Below, one piece after another: positions 8,519 through 17,213 of a stretch of DNA of 64,000 bases. Both the position numbers and the translations under genes were made by a program. The notes under the pieces are model-generated. The model was not told the DNA's origin, did no database searches, and worked only from the letters and a program-made list of their open reading frames with translations. Source of the DNA: Variovorax sp. 679 (lineage in GTDB: Bacteria > Pseudomonadota > Gammaproteobacteria > Burkholderiales > Burkholderiaceae_C); the NCBI RefSeq assembly GCF_003952185.1, contig NZ_RXFS01000001.1:248001-312000 (forward strand), written 5' to 3'. Every line of letters starts with the position of its first letter. Positions within the stretch are counted from its first letter, which is position 1.

Positions 8519-9208
8519 TCAGACGACCGCGACTTCGAGCACGCCGACGCCCGCCACGCTGCCACGCATGCGGTCGCCGCGCTGCACTGCCGCCACGCCG
8601 GCCGGCGTGCCCGTGAAGATCAGGTCGCCGGGCTGCAGGGTGAACAGGGTTGACAGGTAGGCGATGGTGTCGGGCACGTTCCAGATCATGTCGGAGAGAT
8701 CGCCGACCTGGCGCTGGGCACCGTTCACTTCGAGGCGAATCTCGCCCTTCGCCGGATGGCCGGCCTTGGCCACGGGCACCAGCTCGCCGCAGGGGGCCGA
8801 GCCGTCGAAGGCCTTACCGGTGTCCCAGGGGCGGCCCAGTTTCTTGGCCTCGGCCTGCAGGTCGCGGCGGGTCATGTCGAGGCCGACGGCGTAGCCGTAC
8901 ACGTGGCCGAGGGCGTCCGCCGCGGCGATGTTCGATCCGCCGGTCTTGAGCGCGACCACCAGCTCGATCTCGTGGTGCACGTCGCTCGACAGCGTCGGGT
9001 AGGCGAACTCACCGCCGTCGGCCACGATGGCGCTGGCCGGCTTCATGAAGAAGAACGGCGGCTCGCGGTCGGGGTTGTGGCCCATCTCGCGGGCGTGCTC
9101 GGAGTAGTTGCGGCCCACGCAGAAGATGCGATTGACCGGAAAGCGGGCCTGCTCGCCCTGGATGGGCAGGGAAGAAACGGGTGCGGGGGAGATGGCGTAG
9201 GAAGTCAT
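8519..9208 (-). CDS. Fumarylacetoacetate hydrolase (FAH) family protein
   Basis: A 229-aa metal-dependent hydrolase of the FAH superfamily, in the size class of fumarylpyruvate hydrolases and acylpyruvases. Conserved features are FCVGRNYSEHAREMG near residue 30, the metal-ligand region HHEIELVV (about 78-85), GLDMTRRDLQ, a Lys/Asp-rich segment around KAFDGSAP, and GDLIFTGTPAGVA near the C-terminus. Likely it cleaves a C-C bond in an aromatic-ring-cleavage product such as fumarylpyruvate. No ring-cleavage dioxygenase is in the window, so the pathway is unproven. It lies 85 bases downstream of the organosulfur binding-protein operon and may be transcribed with it. Confidence 0.87.
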   Translation of the reverse strand: MTSYAISPAPVSSLPIQGEQARFPVNRIFCVGRNYSEHAREMGHNPDREPPFFFMKPASAIVADGGEFAYPTLSSDVHHEIELVVALKTGGSNIAAADALGHVYGYAVGLDMTRRDLQAEAKKLGRPWDTGKAFDGSAPCGELVPVAKAGHPAKGEIRLEVNGAQRQVGDLSDMIWNVPDTIAYLSTLFTLQPGDLIFTGTPAGVAAVQRGDRMRGSVAGVGVLEVAVV

Positions 9209-9293
9209 GCGACGACTCTAGCCAGCGCAGCCCCGCGCCCCGGGGACGCATCTACGCGAGTCTTGGACTCAGCTACGCTCCTGCGTTCTTCTT

Positions 9294-10268
9294 TCAGCCG
9301 GCCACGCCGAAACCCGTGTCGAAGGTGCCCTTCACGTCCAGCGGCTGCTTGATGAGTCCCACCTGCCGGTAGAAGTCCGCCGTGCCCTGCTGGTCGGCGA
9401 TGACCTGTACATCGATGGCCACCCACTTCTGCTGGCGGCGCTCAAACTGCAGCTTCGCCGCCTCGGGCGGAATGCCGATGATGCGCGCCAGCGCGGCCGA
9501 GTAGGCGTCGACGTTGCGGTACGACCAGAGCTGCGCCTTCACCACGCGCTGCAGAAAATCTTGCAGCACCGGCCGCTTGGCCGCGATGGCGCTGTCGGTG
9601 GCCGCCAAGTAGCTGAGGCCCGGCAGCAGCCCGCGCCCGCTGACGAGCACGCGCGCATGGTTGCTGACCTCGGCCAGCGCTGTGTAGGGCTCCCAGGTGG
9701 CCCATGCATCGACCGAGCCCTGCGTGAGTGCGAGCTTGGCGTCGGCCGGCGCCAGGAAGCGCAGGTTCACGTCCTCGGGCTTGAGGCCGGCCGAGGTGAT
9801 GGCCTTGAGCGTGACGTAGTGGCCGATGGAGCCGCGGTTGGTCGCGACGCTCTTCCCCTTGAGGTCGGCGGCCGTCTTCAGCGGCGAATCGGGACGCACC
9901 AGCACCGCCGTGCCGTAGGAATCGGAGCGGTTCGCGCCGATGGCTTTCACGCGCGTGCCTGCCGCCAGCGCGAAGATCAGCGGCGCATCGCCGATGGGGC
10001 CGGAATCGACCGCGGCGGCGTTGAGCGCCTCGGCCAGCGGTGCGGCGGCCGGGAATTCGGACCACTGGATGTCGTACCCCAGCCCTTCGAGGCCACCGGC
10101 CGCTTCGAGCAGCGCACGCAGGCCGCCCTTCTGGTCGCCGGCCTTGAGCACCGGGCGGCCCTGCGCGGAAACCACGCCAGGCAATGCGACTGCAGCGGCG
10201 ACGGCCGTGCCTTGAGCAAGAAACTGACGACGGGAACTGAGGTTCATGCGGATACGGCTTCTGTTCAT
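9294..10268 (-). CDS. SsuA-type ABC substrate-binding protein (1)
   Basis: A 324-aa periplasmic binding protein of the NMT1/SsuA (aliphatic sulfonate, nitrate, taurine) group. It begins with a twin-arginine signal (SSRRQFLAQG, then a hydrophobic stretch to VSAQG), so Tat export is likely. The core motif DQKGGLRALLEAAGGLEG near residue 43 is shared with the binding protein at 15619-16602, marking them as paralogues. The start codon overlaps the stop of the upstream binding-protein gene (ATGA), showing coupling; an internal ATG at 10247 is an alternative. Substrate is probably an organosulfonate, judged from the monooxygenase neighbours. No permease or ATPase gene is nearby. Confidence 0.88.
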   Translation of the reverse strand: MNRSRIRMNLSSRRQFLAQGTAVAAAVALPGVVSAQGRPVLKAGDQKGGLRALLEAAGGLEGLGYDIQWSEFPAAAPLAEALNAAAVDSGPIGDAPLIFALAAGTRVKAIGANRSDSYGTAVLVRPDSPLKTAADLKGKSVATNRGSIGHYVTLKAITSAGLKPEDVNLRFLAPADAKLALTQGSVDAWATWEPYTALAEVSNHARVLVSGRGLLPGLSYLAATDSAIAAKRPVLQDFLQRVVKAQLWSYRNVDAYSAALARIIGIPPEAAKLQFERRQQKWVAIDVQVIADQQGTADFYRQVGLIKQPLDVKGTFDTGFGVAG

Positions 10269-11266
10269 GCAAGGGGATCGAAGGAGACGTGTTCCGCGAA
10301 GCGCACCGGGTCGGTGGTCTTCTTGAGCACGCCCACGCTGCGGAAGTCGCGCGCATAGAACTCGACCTCGTCGCGCAGGTTGCGGCCCAGCGGATGGTGG
10401 CTGTGCGTGAGCGTGCCGAGCAAGGCGCGCAGGTCTTCCACCGCGACGTTGGGCGAATACCTGGCGAAGAGCCTCGCCGATTCGTTCGGGTTCTCGGCCA
10501 CGTAGTCGGAGGCTTGCGCAATGGCACGCACCAGCGAGGCGACGGTCGCCTTGTCCTTGCGCACGAGCTCGCCGCGCGCGCCGACGATGCAGCAGACCTT
10601 GTCCTTGTATTCGCCCGAGAGGTTGCTCGCCACCTCGACGTAGGCGCCCTGGTTGCGCTTCTCGATCAGGTAGATGTTGGGGTCGCCGTCGGCAATGGCC
10701 TGGATCTCGCCCTTCTTCACCGCAATGTCGAGCAGGTCGGCCGGGTACTGGCGCCAGGTGACGTCCTTGTCGGCGTCGATGCCGTTCTTCGTGAGCAGGA
10801 TCGAGAAGAAGTTCTTGCCCGGGCTGGCGATGTCGGACACGCCGATGGTCTTGCCCTTGAGGCTCGCCAGATTGGTGACGCCCGCGCTCTTCGCGCCCAC
10901 CAGCCGCACGCAGCCACCGTGCGAGCTACCGACGATCTTCACGTCGAAGCCCGATTCGAGCGGCTTGAGCCAGCGGTGGATCATGCCCACGGCCGCGTCG
11001 GCCTTGGCGGTGGCGAGCGACTCCAGCAGCTGGTCGGTGGAGCCTGTGTAGTTGATGAGGTCGACCTGCAGGCCGTTGCGCTCGAAGTAGCCGCGCTCTT
11101 GCGCCACCACCACGGGCGAGAGGCAGAAGGCCGAGGCGTTCCAGGCGAAGGTGAGCTTGCGGGACTGCTGCGAGAAGGCCTGCGATGCGATCAGGCCGCC
11201 GGAAGCGACCACGGCGGCGGCGGCGCCTGCGCGCAGCACGCCGCGGCGGGAGAGAGTTGGGTTCAT
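10265..11266 (-). CDS. NrtA/TauA-like ABC substrate-binding protein (2)
   Basis: A 333-aa periplasmic binding protein of the NMT1/ThiY/TauA superfamily. A Tat-type signal is visible (SRRGVLRAGAAAAVVASGG, cleavage near SQAFSQ). The mature part starts KLTFAWNASAFCLSPVVVAQERGYFE, typical of this fold, where the ligand sits between two lobes. It is distinct in sequence from the other three binding proteins of this island. It lies 10 bases after the class II aldolase gene and overlaps the next binding-protein gene by four bases, so it is in the middle of an operon with an SsuD-like monooxygenase. Confidence 0.87.
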   Translation of the reverse strand: MNPTLSRRGVLRAGAAAAVVASGGLIASQAFSQQSRKLTFAWNASAFCLSPVVVAQERGYFERNGLQVDLINYTGSTDQLLESLATAKADAAVGMIHRWLKPLESGFDVKIVGSSHGGCVRLVGAKSAGVTNLASLKGKTIGVSDIASPGKNFFSILLTKNGIDADKDVTWRQYPADLLDIAVKKGEIQAIADGDPNIYLIEKRNQGAYVEVASNLSGEYKDKVCCIVGARGELVRKDKATVASLVRAIAQASDYVAENPNESARLFARYSPNVAVEDLRALLGTLTHSHHPLGRNLRDEVEFYARDFRSVGVLKKTTDPVRFAEHVSFDPLA

Positions 11267-11276
11267 CGTGATCGCG

Positions 11277-12104
11277 TCAGAGCAGCAGTTCGGGTTCGGC
11301 TTCGACCAGGCCTTCGTAGAGGCTGTCGAAGGAATGGATGGCGCCTTCAGGCCCGCCGATCTGGCTGTGCGTGTGGCGCGCGGTGGCCTCGTCGATGGGC
11401 TGCGGCTTGCCGGCGGCCTCGGCCAGCAGTTGCGTATGGCAGGCGTTGTCGAGCGCGATGTACCACCACGCGGCGGCTTCCACCGTGGGGCCCGCGGTCA
11501 GGATGCCGTGGTTCTTGAGGATGGCGCCCTTCCTGTCGCCCAGCGCATGGGCGATGCGATCGCCTTCGCTGGTGTCGACCACCATGCCGGTGAAGTCGTC
11601 GAACAGCGCCACGTCGTCGTGGAACACGCAGCTGTCCTGCGTGAGCGTGTCGAGCTTGCGGCCCAGCGTGGACCACGCCTTGCCGTAGGTCGAGTGCGTG
11701 TGGGCGGCGGCAATGATCTTCGGGTTGTGCTCGTGGATGGCCGCGTGGATCGCGAAGGCGGCCTTATTCAGCGGCCTGTCGCCGATGACGGTCTCGCCCT
11801 TCGAGTTGACGAGCAGCAGGTCGGACACCTTGATGCGCGAGAAATGGATGCCCAGCGGGTTGACCCAGAAGTGGTCGGCAAGCTCCGGGTCGCGCGCGGT
11901 GATATGTCCGGCCAACCCCTGCGCGAAGCCGAAGCGCGCGAACAGGCGGAAGGCGCCGGCCAGGCGCTCCTGCCGGTGACGACGCTCGGCCTGCACGGTG
12001 GTGCGCGGCGGAATGGGGTCGAACCAGTATTTCTGCTGCGGGTTCGGGTTGAGCTTCAGCGGCTGCTGGGCCGCGCTGCGATCGATGGAGAGAACTGCGC
12101 TCAT
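11277..12104 (-). CDS. Class II aldolase/adducin family protein
   Basis: A 275-aa zinc-dependent aldolase-type enzyme. The zinc-site signature AAHTHSTYG is near residue 133, with a further His in LKNHGILTAG and upstream IHAAIHEHNPK. The family acts on fuculose-phosphate-like or hydroxy-keto substrates, as aldolase or decarboxylase. It sits between an SsuD-like flavin monooxygenase (3 bases) and a binding protein (10 bases), so it may process the carbon skeleton released after desulfonation. That pairing is inferred from context; the specific substrate is unknown. Confidence 0.88.
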   Translation of the reverse strand: MSAVLSIDRSAAQQPLKLNPNPQQKYWFDPIPPRTTVQAERRHRQERLAGAFRLFARFGFAQGLAGHITARDPELADHFWVNPLGIHFSRIKVSDLLLVNSKGETVIGDRPLNKAAFAIHAAIHEHNPKIIAAAHTHSTYGKAWSTLGRKLDTLTQDSCVFHDDVALFDDFTGMVVDTSEGDRIAHALGDRKGAILKNHGILTAGPTVEAAAWWYIALDNACHTQLLAEAAGKPQPIDEATARHTHSQIGGPEGAIHSFDSLYEGLVEAEPELLL

Positions 12105-12107
12105 GGT

Positions 12108-13229
12108 TCAGGCCGCCTTGCGTTGGGATTGCGCGCGCTGCGCCACCAGTTCGCGCGTGCGCGGGATCAGCTCGCGCCCGTAGTCCAGCGCGTCTTCCAG
12201 CGGGTCGAAGCCGCGGATCAGGAAGGTGGTCACGCCGAGGTCGTAGTAGTCGAGCAGCGCATCTGCCACCTGCTCGGGCGTGCCGACCAGCGCGGTGCTG
12301 TTCGAGCGGCCGCCGATCTCCTGCGCGACCGCCGTCCACAGCCGCTTGTCGAGCCGCGATCCCTTTTCGGCCGCTGCCAGCAGCCGCTTGGCGCCTTCAC
12401 TCTGCTGCGGGCCGCCGCGGTTGTACCCCTGCACCACGCGCAGCCGTTTGGTCTCGGCCAGGATGTTCTCGGCGCGCGCCCATGCGGCTTCTTCAGTCTC
12501 GGCCAGGATCGGGCGGAACGACACCGAGAAGCGCACGCTGCGCCCGTGCTTGGCCGCCTCGGCGCGCACGCGGGTCGTCAGCTCGCGCGCCTGGTCGAGC
12601 GACTCGCCCCACAGCGCGTAGACGTCGGCGTACTTGCCGGCGACTGGAATCGCAGCCTCGGAAGCACCGCCGAAATACACCGGCACATGCGGCTTGCCGT
12701 TGCGCGTCTGCACGGGCTTCACTTCGGAGAACGCGCTCTGGAAACGGTAGTGCGCGCCTTCGTGGTCGAAGGGCTTCTCGGCCGTCCACACCTTGTGCAG
12801 CACCTCGAGGTATTCGTCGGTGCGGGCATAGCGCTGGTCGTGGTCCAGCCAGTCGCCGTCGCGGCGCTGCTCATCGTCGGAGCCGCCCGAGATGTAGTGC
12901 ACGCCGAGCCGGCCGCCGCTGAACTGGTCGAGCGATGCGAACTGCCGCGCCGCCAGCGTGGGCGCGACGAAGCCGGGGCGATGCGCCAGCATGAAGTGGA
13001 TGCGCTCGGTGACCGAGGCCGCGTAGGCCACGGTGAGCGTGGCATCGGGGCTGGTCGAGTGGTGCGGCACCAGCACGCGGTCGAAGCCCGCCGTCTCGTG
13101 GGCCTGCGCGAAGGCGCGCACGTAGTCGCGGTCGAGCGATGGGCCCTTGGCCGCGTGGATCTCCGAGACCTTCTGGCCCTGGATCATGCCGATGAATTCG
13201 ACGACGCCGTCTTGCTGTGGCTGGCTCAT
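12108..13229 (-). CDS. SsuD-like FMNH2-dependent alkanesulfonate monooxygenase (LLM class)
   Basis: A 373-aa luciferase-like flavin monooxygenase. SsuD-type enzymes use reduced FMN and oxygen to release sulfite from alkanesulfonates. Family features include FDRVLVPHHSTSPDATLTVAYAA, SLDQFSGGRLGVHYISGG, the DQRYARTDEYLEV segment and VPVYFGGASEAAI; these match SsuD-type LLM proteins closely and length is usual (about 370-380 aa). It lies in an operon with binding proteins and an aldolase. No FMN reductase (ssuE) gene is in the window, so reduced flavin must come from elsewhere. It could also act on other organosulfur compounds. Confidence 0.88.
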   Translation of the reverse strand: MSQPQQDGVVEFIGMIQGQKVSEIHAAKGPSLDRDYVRAFAQAHETAGFDRVLVPHHSTSPDATLTVAYAASVTERIHFMLAHRPGFVAPTLAARQFASLDQFSGGRLGVHYISGGSDDEQRRDGDWLDHDQRYARTDEYLEVLHKVWTAEKPFDHEGAHYRFQSAFSEVKPVQTRNGKPHVPVYFGGASEAAIPVAGKYADVYALWGESLDQARELTTRVRAEAAKHGRSVRFSVSFRPILAETEEAAWARAENILAETKRLRVVQGYNRGGPQQSEGAKRLLAAAEKGSRLDKRLWTAVAQEIGGRSNSTALVGTPEQVADALLDYYDLGVTTFLIRGFDPLEDALDYGRELIPRTRELVAQRAQSQRKAA

Positions 13230-13269
13230 GGTGCTGTCCTTGTTTGAATCTGTTTGCGGGAGATGGTTG

Positions 13270-14271
13270 TCAGGCGGCGGGCAGGCGCAGCACGCTCTCG
13301 AAGCTGCGGTCCCACAGGGGCTTCACGTCGGCCGGGCCGTCGAGCACGCCGATCTTCAGGAAGGTGTCGGCCACGTCCTGGTGGCTGCGCACCACCGCGT
13401 CGCTGACGGGGCCCAGGCTGTAGTCGCCGCTGCGGCGGTTGAAGAGCTCGACGATGTCGCCCACGGGTACGCGCGTCTCGGCCGACTGCGCGCGGGCATA
13501 GGCGAGGAAGTTGCCGTTGATCCACGCGAAGGAGCGCTGCAGCCGTTGCAGCAGGTCGCTCAGCGCCGCGCGGCGCAGCGAATCGTCGAGCGCGCGCGGG
13601 TTGGCGTAGATCGGGAAGTTGCCCGAGAGGTATCCCACGCCGGTCTTGATGACGCGCGCGCCGTACTGGGTGCGCGCCAGCTGGCCGTTGTAGCCGTAGA
13701 TGGCCCAGGCATCGAGATCGCCGCGAGCGAAGGCAGAGAGGCCGTCGGAAGGCGTGAGGCTCACGGCCTGGATGTCGCTGAACGAGAGGCCCGCCTCGGC
13801 CAGCTGCTTGGCCAGGTAGTAGTGGGAAGTGGTGGCGCGCACGTAGCCCACGCGCTTGCCCTTGAAGTCGGCGATGCTGCGGATGGGAGCGTCCTTGCGC
13901 GCCAGCGTGGCCTGGTTGTTCAGGTCTTCATGAGTGACGGCCACCAGCTTCACGCTGGACTTCTGCCGCGCCGCGAACACCGGCGGGATCTCGCTGCCCG
14001 AGCCCAGGTCGAGCGCGTCGCCGTTGATGGCTTCGATGTGCAGCACGCCGTTGTTCAGTTCGCGCCAATCGATCTTGTAGGGCGTGTCGGCCTGGCCCGA
14101 GGCCGCCAGCAGCGGCCGCCACAGGCCCTTGTAGGTGCCCACGCGCAGCGTGACGCCGGACAGGTCGCGCGAGGGCGCGGCGGCCTGCGCCCAACCCGCG
14201 GTGCCGGCCGTGGCCAGCGCGGCTGCGGCTTGCAACAGGCGGCGCCGATCCAATGGAAAGTCTGGATTCAT
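13270..14271 (-). CDS. SsuA-type ABC substrate-binding protein (3)
   Basis: A 333-aa periplasmic binding protein. The signal region DRRRLLQAAAALATAGTAGWAQA contains consecutive Args and looks Tat-compatible. The mature part (LRVGTYKGLWRPLLAASGQ) resembles the paralogues at 9294 and 15619 but has a distinct ligand-region pattern (ALDLGSGSEIPPV). The start is the ATG at 14271 just before the signal peptide; the longer open frame upstream crosses the divergent promoter region and is rejected. It is the first gene of the minus-strand operon that continues with the SsuD-like monooxygenase 40 bases later, divergent from the SfnB-like gene. Confidence 0.87.
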   Translation of the reverse strand: MNPDFPLDRRRLLQAAAALATAGTAGWAQAAAPSRDLSGVTLRVGTYKGLWRPLLAASGQADTPYKIDWRELNNGVLHIEAINGDALDLGSGSEIPPVFAARQKSSVKLVAVTHEDLNNQATLARKDAPIRSIADFKGKRVGYVRATTSHYYLAKQLAEAGLSFSDIQAVSLTPSDGLSAFARGDLDAWAIYGYNGQLARTQYGARVIKTGVGYLSGNFPIYANPRALDDSLRRAALSDLLQRLQRSFAWINGNFLAYARAQSAETRVPVGDIVELFNRRSGDYSLGPVSDAVVRSHQDVADTFLKIGVLDGPADVKPLWDRSFESVLRLPAA

Positions 14272-14380
14272 GCACCGACCGTAACCAGACGCACCGCTCA
14301 AGCGAACGCAGAAAAACGAGTTTGCATATGCGGGATGCGTAGTTTTCCGGCGGCGGGCGGCCCGGTACCGTGCGGGAACC
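14272..14380. promoter_or_regulatory. Divergent promoter region of the organosulfur island
   Basis: This 109-base gap separates the two divergent operons. It holds an AT-richer centre with the palindrome GCATATGC (14324-14331) flanked by AAAAC at about 14313 and GTTTT at about 14342, an imperfect dyad suited to a dimeric regulator such as CysB or Cbl. The regulator is inferred; no -35/-10 pair is clear. Confidence 0.35.
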
Positions 14381-15622
14381 ATGAGTGCCCTCCCCTTGCG
14401 CCGCACGCCGGCCACCCCCGATGAAGCCCCCCAAACCACAACCGCCTCCGTCGACGCCTCGGTGCTGGCGCGCCTGTCGGCCCAGTTCGCGGCCACCGCC
14501 GCCGACCATGACCAGAGCGGCGCCTTCCCCCGCGAGAACTTCGCTGCACTGCAGGCGCATGGGCTGATCGGACTGGTCGCGCCCATCGAACATGGCGGAG
14601 GCGGTGCCACGCTGGCTACGGCACGGCGCGTGATCTCGGCCGTGGCCCGCGGCGAACCTGCCACGGCGCTGATCCTCACGATGACCTACCTGCAGCACCA
14701 TGCGCTGACGCGCCCGGACAGCCGCTGGCCCGTGCATCTGCGCGAGCGCGTGGCGCGCGACGCGGTGGCGAACGGCGCGCTCATCAATGCGCTGCGCGTG
14801 GAACCCGCGCTCGGCTCGCCGGCCCGCGGCGGCCTGCCCGGCACGGTCGCGCGACGCGACGGCGACGGCTGGAAGATCGACGGCCACAAGCTCTACACCA
14901 CCGGCATCGAGGGGCTGAGCTGGCTCGCCGTGTGGGCCCGCACGGAGGAAGCCGAACCGCGCACCGGGGTGTTCCTGGTGCCGCGCAACGCACCCGGCGT
15001 GCGCGTGATCGCCAGCTGGGACCACCTGGGCCTGCGCGCTTCGGGCAGCCATGAAGTGGTGTTCGAGAACGTCTCCATCGGCCTCGACCACGCGGTGGAC
15101 CTGCGCGCGCCGGCCGACTGGGCGCCCGATGCGGGCAGCCAGACCGACATCGACGCCCATGCCACGCAGCAAGCGTGGATGACGGTGCTGCTCGGCAGCC
15201 TCTACGACGCCGTGGCCACGGCCGCGCGCGACTGGCTGGTCGGCTTCCTGAACCGGCGTGCGCCCGGCAGCCTGGGTGCGCCGCTGGCCAGCCTGCCGCG
15301 CGTGCAGGAGCACGTGGGCGAGATCGAGGCGCTGCTGCGCACCAACCGCGTGCTGCTCGACGACGCAACCGCCGCCGTCGACCGCGGCCACGCGCAGTCC
15401 GCCGCCGACAGCGGCCTGCTCAAGTTCACGGTGACCGGCAACGCGATCCGTGCAGTCGAGCTGGCGCTGCAGCTCAGCGGCAACCACGGCCTCACGCGGC
15501 AGAACCCACTGGAGCGGCACTACCGCGACGTGCTGTGCAGCCGCATCCATACGCCGCAGAACGACGCGATCCTGGTCGGGGCGGGCAAGCGTGCGCTGGC
15601 GGCGCAAGGAGCCGCTGCATGA
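14381..15622 (+). CDS. Acyl-CoA dehydrogenase-like flavoprotein (SfnB/DszC type)
   Basis: A 413-aa flavoprotein with the acyl-CoA-dehydrogenase fold. Its relatives near sulfonate genes (SfnB, DszC) are flavin-dependent monooxygenases or sulfur-acquisition oxidoreductases that oxidise sulfones or sulfides. Visible features are GLIGLVAPIEHGGGGATLATA (N-terminal domain), DGWKIDGHKLYTTGIEG (beta domain), DHLGLRASGSHEVVFENV and the C-terminal QLSGNHGLTRQNPLERHYRD, where acyl-CoA dehydrogenases carry their flavin-contact helix. Its stop overlaps the following binding-protein start (ATGA). A sulfur-scavenging role is inferred from family and neighbours. Confidence 0.87.
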   Translation: MSALPLRRTPATPDEAPQTTTASVDASVLARLSAQFAATAADHDQSGAFPRENFAALQAHGLIGLVAPIEHGGGGATLATARRVISAVARGEPATALILTMTYLQHHALTRPDSRWPVHLRERVARDAVANGALINALRVEPALGSPARGGLPGTVARRDGDGWKIDGHKLYTTGIEGLSWLAVWARTEEAEPRTGVFLVPRNAPGVRVIASWDHLGLRASGSHEVVFENVSIGLDHAVDLRAPADWAPDAGSQTDIDAHATQQAWMTVLLGSLYDAVATAARDWLVGFLNRRAPGSLGAPLASLPRVQEHVGEIEALLRTNRVLLDDATAAVDRGHAQSAADSGLLKFTVTGNAIRAVELALQLSGNHGLTRQNPLERHYRDVLCSRIHTPQNDAILVGAGKRALAAQGAAA

Positions 15623-16602
15623 CCGACCTGCTCTTCTCCAAGGCATCCCGGCGCAGCTGGCTGAAGCAGGGCGCGGCGCTCTCGCTGGCCGCTACCGGCT
15701 CGCTGCGTGCATGGGCCCAGCCCCGGCAGACGACGCTGGTGCTCGGCGACCAGGCCGGCGGCCTGCGCTCGCTGTTCGAGGCGTCCCGCGCGCTCGAAGG
15801 CGCGCCCTTTGCCTACCGTTGGGCCAACTTCCAGGGCGCGGCGCCGCTCTTCGAGGCGCAGCGCAGCGCGGCGGTCGACACCGCCATGGCCGGCGACCTG
15901 CCCGTACTCGCCGCCGCCGTGGGCAAGACGCCGCTGAAGATCGTCGCCACGCGCGTCGGCAAGGCCGATTCGCTGGGCATCGTGGTGCAGCCCGATTCGC
16001 CGCTGCGCAGCGTGGCTGACCTGCGCGGCAAGACGGTCATCGTCTCTTCGGCGCGCGGCAGCATCTCGCAATACCAGCTCTACGGCGCGCTCGAAGAGGC
16101 CGGCGTGAAGCGCGAGGAAGTGACGGTGAAGTTCGTGCTGCCTACCGATGCAGCCGCCGCCTTCGCCTCAAAGCAGATCGACGCCTGGGCCATCTTCGAC
16201 CCCTACTACACCATCGCCCTGCAGCAGGGTGGGCGCATCCTGCGCGACGGGCGAGGCATCAACACCGCGCTGGGCTTCATCACGGCCACCGAGTCGTCGC
16301 TGGCCGATCCGGCCAAGCGCGCGGCCATCGTGCAGTTCCTCGACCGGCTGGGCCGCGCGGGCGACTGGGCGCTGGCCAATCCAGAGGCCTACGCACAGGC
16401 CTACAGCCAATTGACGCGGCTGCCCATCGAGTCGTCGCGCATCATCACCGCGCGGGCCTCGGTGGCGGGCCGGCCGGTGAGCGAGGCCGACATCGTCGCG
16501 CTGCAGGCGGTGGCCGACCGCTCGGCGCGAGACGGCATCCTGCCGGTGCGGGTGGAAGTGCGCGCGATCACCGACACTGGCGTCTGGAAACGCCCCGCAT
16601 GA
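15619..16602 (+). CDS. SsuA-type ABC substrate-binding protein (4)
   Basis: A 327-aa periplasmic binding protein with a Tat-like signal (ASRRSWLKQGAALSLAATGSLRAWAQ). The mature sequence starts TTLVLGDQAGGLRSLFEASRALEG, paralogous to the protein at 9294-10268. The ATG at 15619 overlaps the stop of the SfnB-like gene by four bases, which fixes the start. It overlaps the next gene (cysteine-dioxygenase-like) by four bases too, so SfnB-like, binding protein, cupin and rhodanese are translationally coupled. A sulfonate, sulfonate ester or sulfone is the likely ligand; this is inferred. Confidence 0.88.
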   Translation: MTDLLFSKASRRSWLKQGAALSLAATGSLRAWAQPRQTTLVLGDQAGGLRSLFEASRALEGAPFAYRWANFQGAAPLFEAQRSAAVDTAMAGDLPVLAAAVGKTPLKIVATRVGKADSLGIVVQPDSPLRSVADLRGKTVIVSSARGSISQYQLYGALEEAGVKREEVTVKFVLPTDAAAAFASKQIDAWAIFDPYYTIALQQGGRILRDGRGINTALGFITATESSLADPAKRAAIVQFLDRLGRAGDWALANPEAYAQAYSQLTRLPIESSRIITARASVAGRPVSEADIVALQAVADRSARDGILPVRVEVRAITDTGVWKRPA

Positions 16603-17213
16603 CAACAACCTCCCTGACACCTCTTCGCGAATTCGTCGGCGCCTTCGGCCGGCTGCTCGACGGCGCACCCGACGAGCCCCGCATTCTTTCCGAGGGCGGC
16701 GTGCTGCTGCGCCAGCTGGTGTCGCGCGACGACTGGCTGCCCGAGGCCTTCGCCCAGCCCGACCCCGTGTACTACCGGCAGTTCCTGCTGCACGCGGACA
16801 GCACCGAGCGCTTCTCCGTCGTGAGCTTCGTGTGGGGACCGGGGCAGGCCACGCCGGTGCACGATCACACGGTGTGGGGGCTGATCGGCATGCTGCGCGG
16901 CTCGGAGTACAGCCAGGGCTACGCGCTCGATGCGCAAGGCGACGCGCAGCCGCAAGGCGAGGCGGTGCGGCTCGACGCCGGCCAGGTGGAGGCGGTGTCG
17001 CCCACCGTCGGTGACCTGCACCGCGTGCACAACGCGCATGCCGACCGGGTGTCTATCAGCATCCACGTGTACGGCGCGAACATCGGCGCCGTACGGCGGC
17101 ATACTTACCCGGCGGAGGGCGGCCGCAAGCCCTTCGTCTCCGGATACTCCAACACGCTGCTGCCCAACCTGTGGGACCGCAGCGCAGAACTCAGAGCCTC
17201 GACAGACGCATGA
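16599..17213 (+). CDS. Cysteine dioxygenase family cupin (thiol dioxygenase)
   Basis: A 204-aa cupin of the cysteine dioxygenase type I group, non-heme iron enzymes that oxidise thiols to sulfinates. The iron-ligand motif is TPVHDHTVWG near residue 88, with the third His in LHRVHNAH near residue 145. Length (about 200 aa) matches bacterial thiol dioxygenases acting on cysteine or 3-mercaptopropionate. It overlaps both neighbours by four bases (binding protein before, rhodanese after). In this island it probably handles a thiol released during organosulfur breakdown, feeding a sulfinate that can lose sulfite. Confidence 0.88.
   Translation: MTTTSLTPLREFVGAFGRLLDGAPDEPRILSEGGVLLRQLVSRDDWLPEAFAQPDPVYYRQFLLHADSTERFSVVSFVWGPGQATPVHDHTVWGLIGMLRGSEYSQGYALDAQGDAQPQGEAVRLDAGQVEAVSPTVGDLHRVHNAHADRVSISIHVYGANIGAVRRHTYPAEGGRKPFVSGYSNTLLPNLWDRSAELRASTDA

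Noticed and set aside
11151-13247. 698-codon plus-strand open frame
   Set aside because: Antisense to the class II aldolase and SsuD-like genes; no domain signature.
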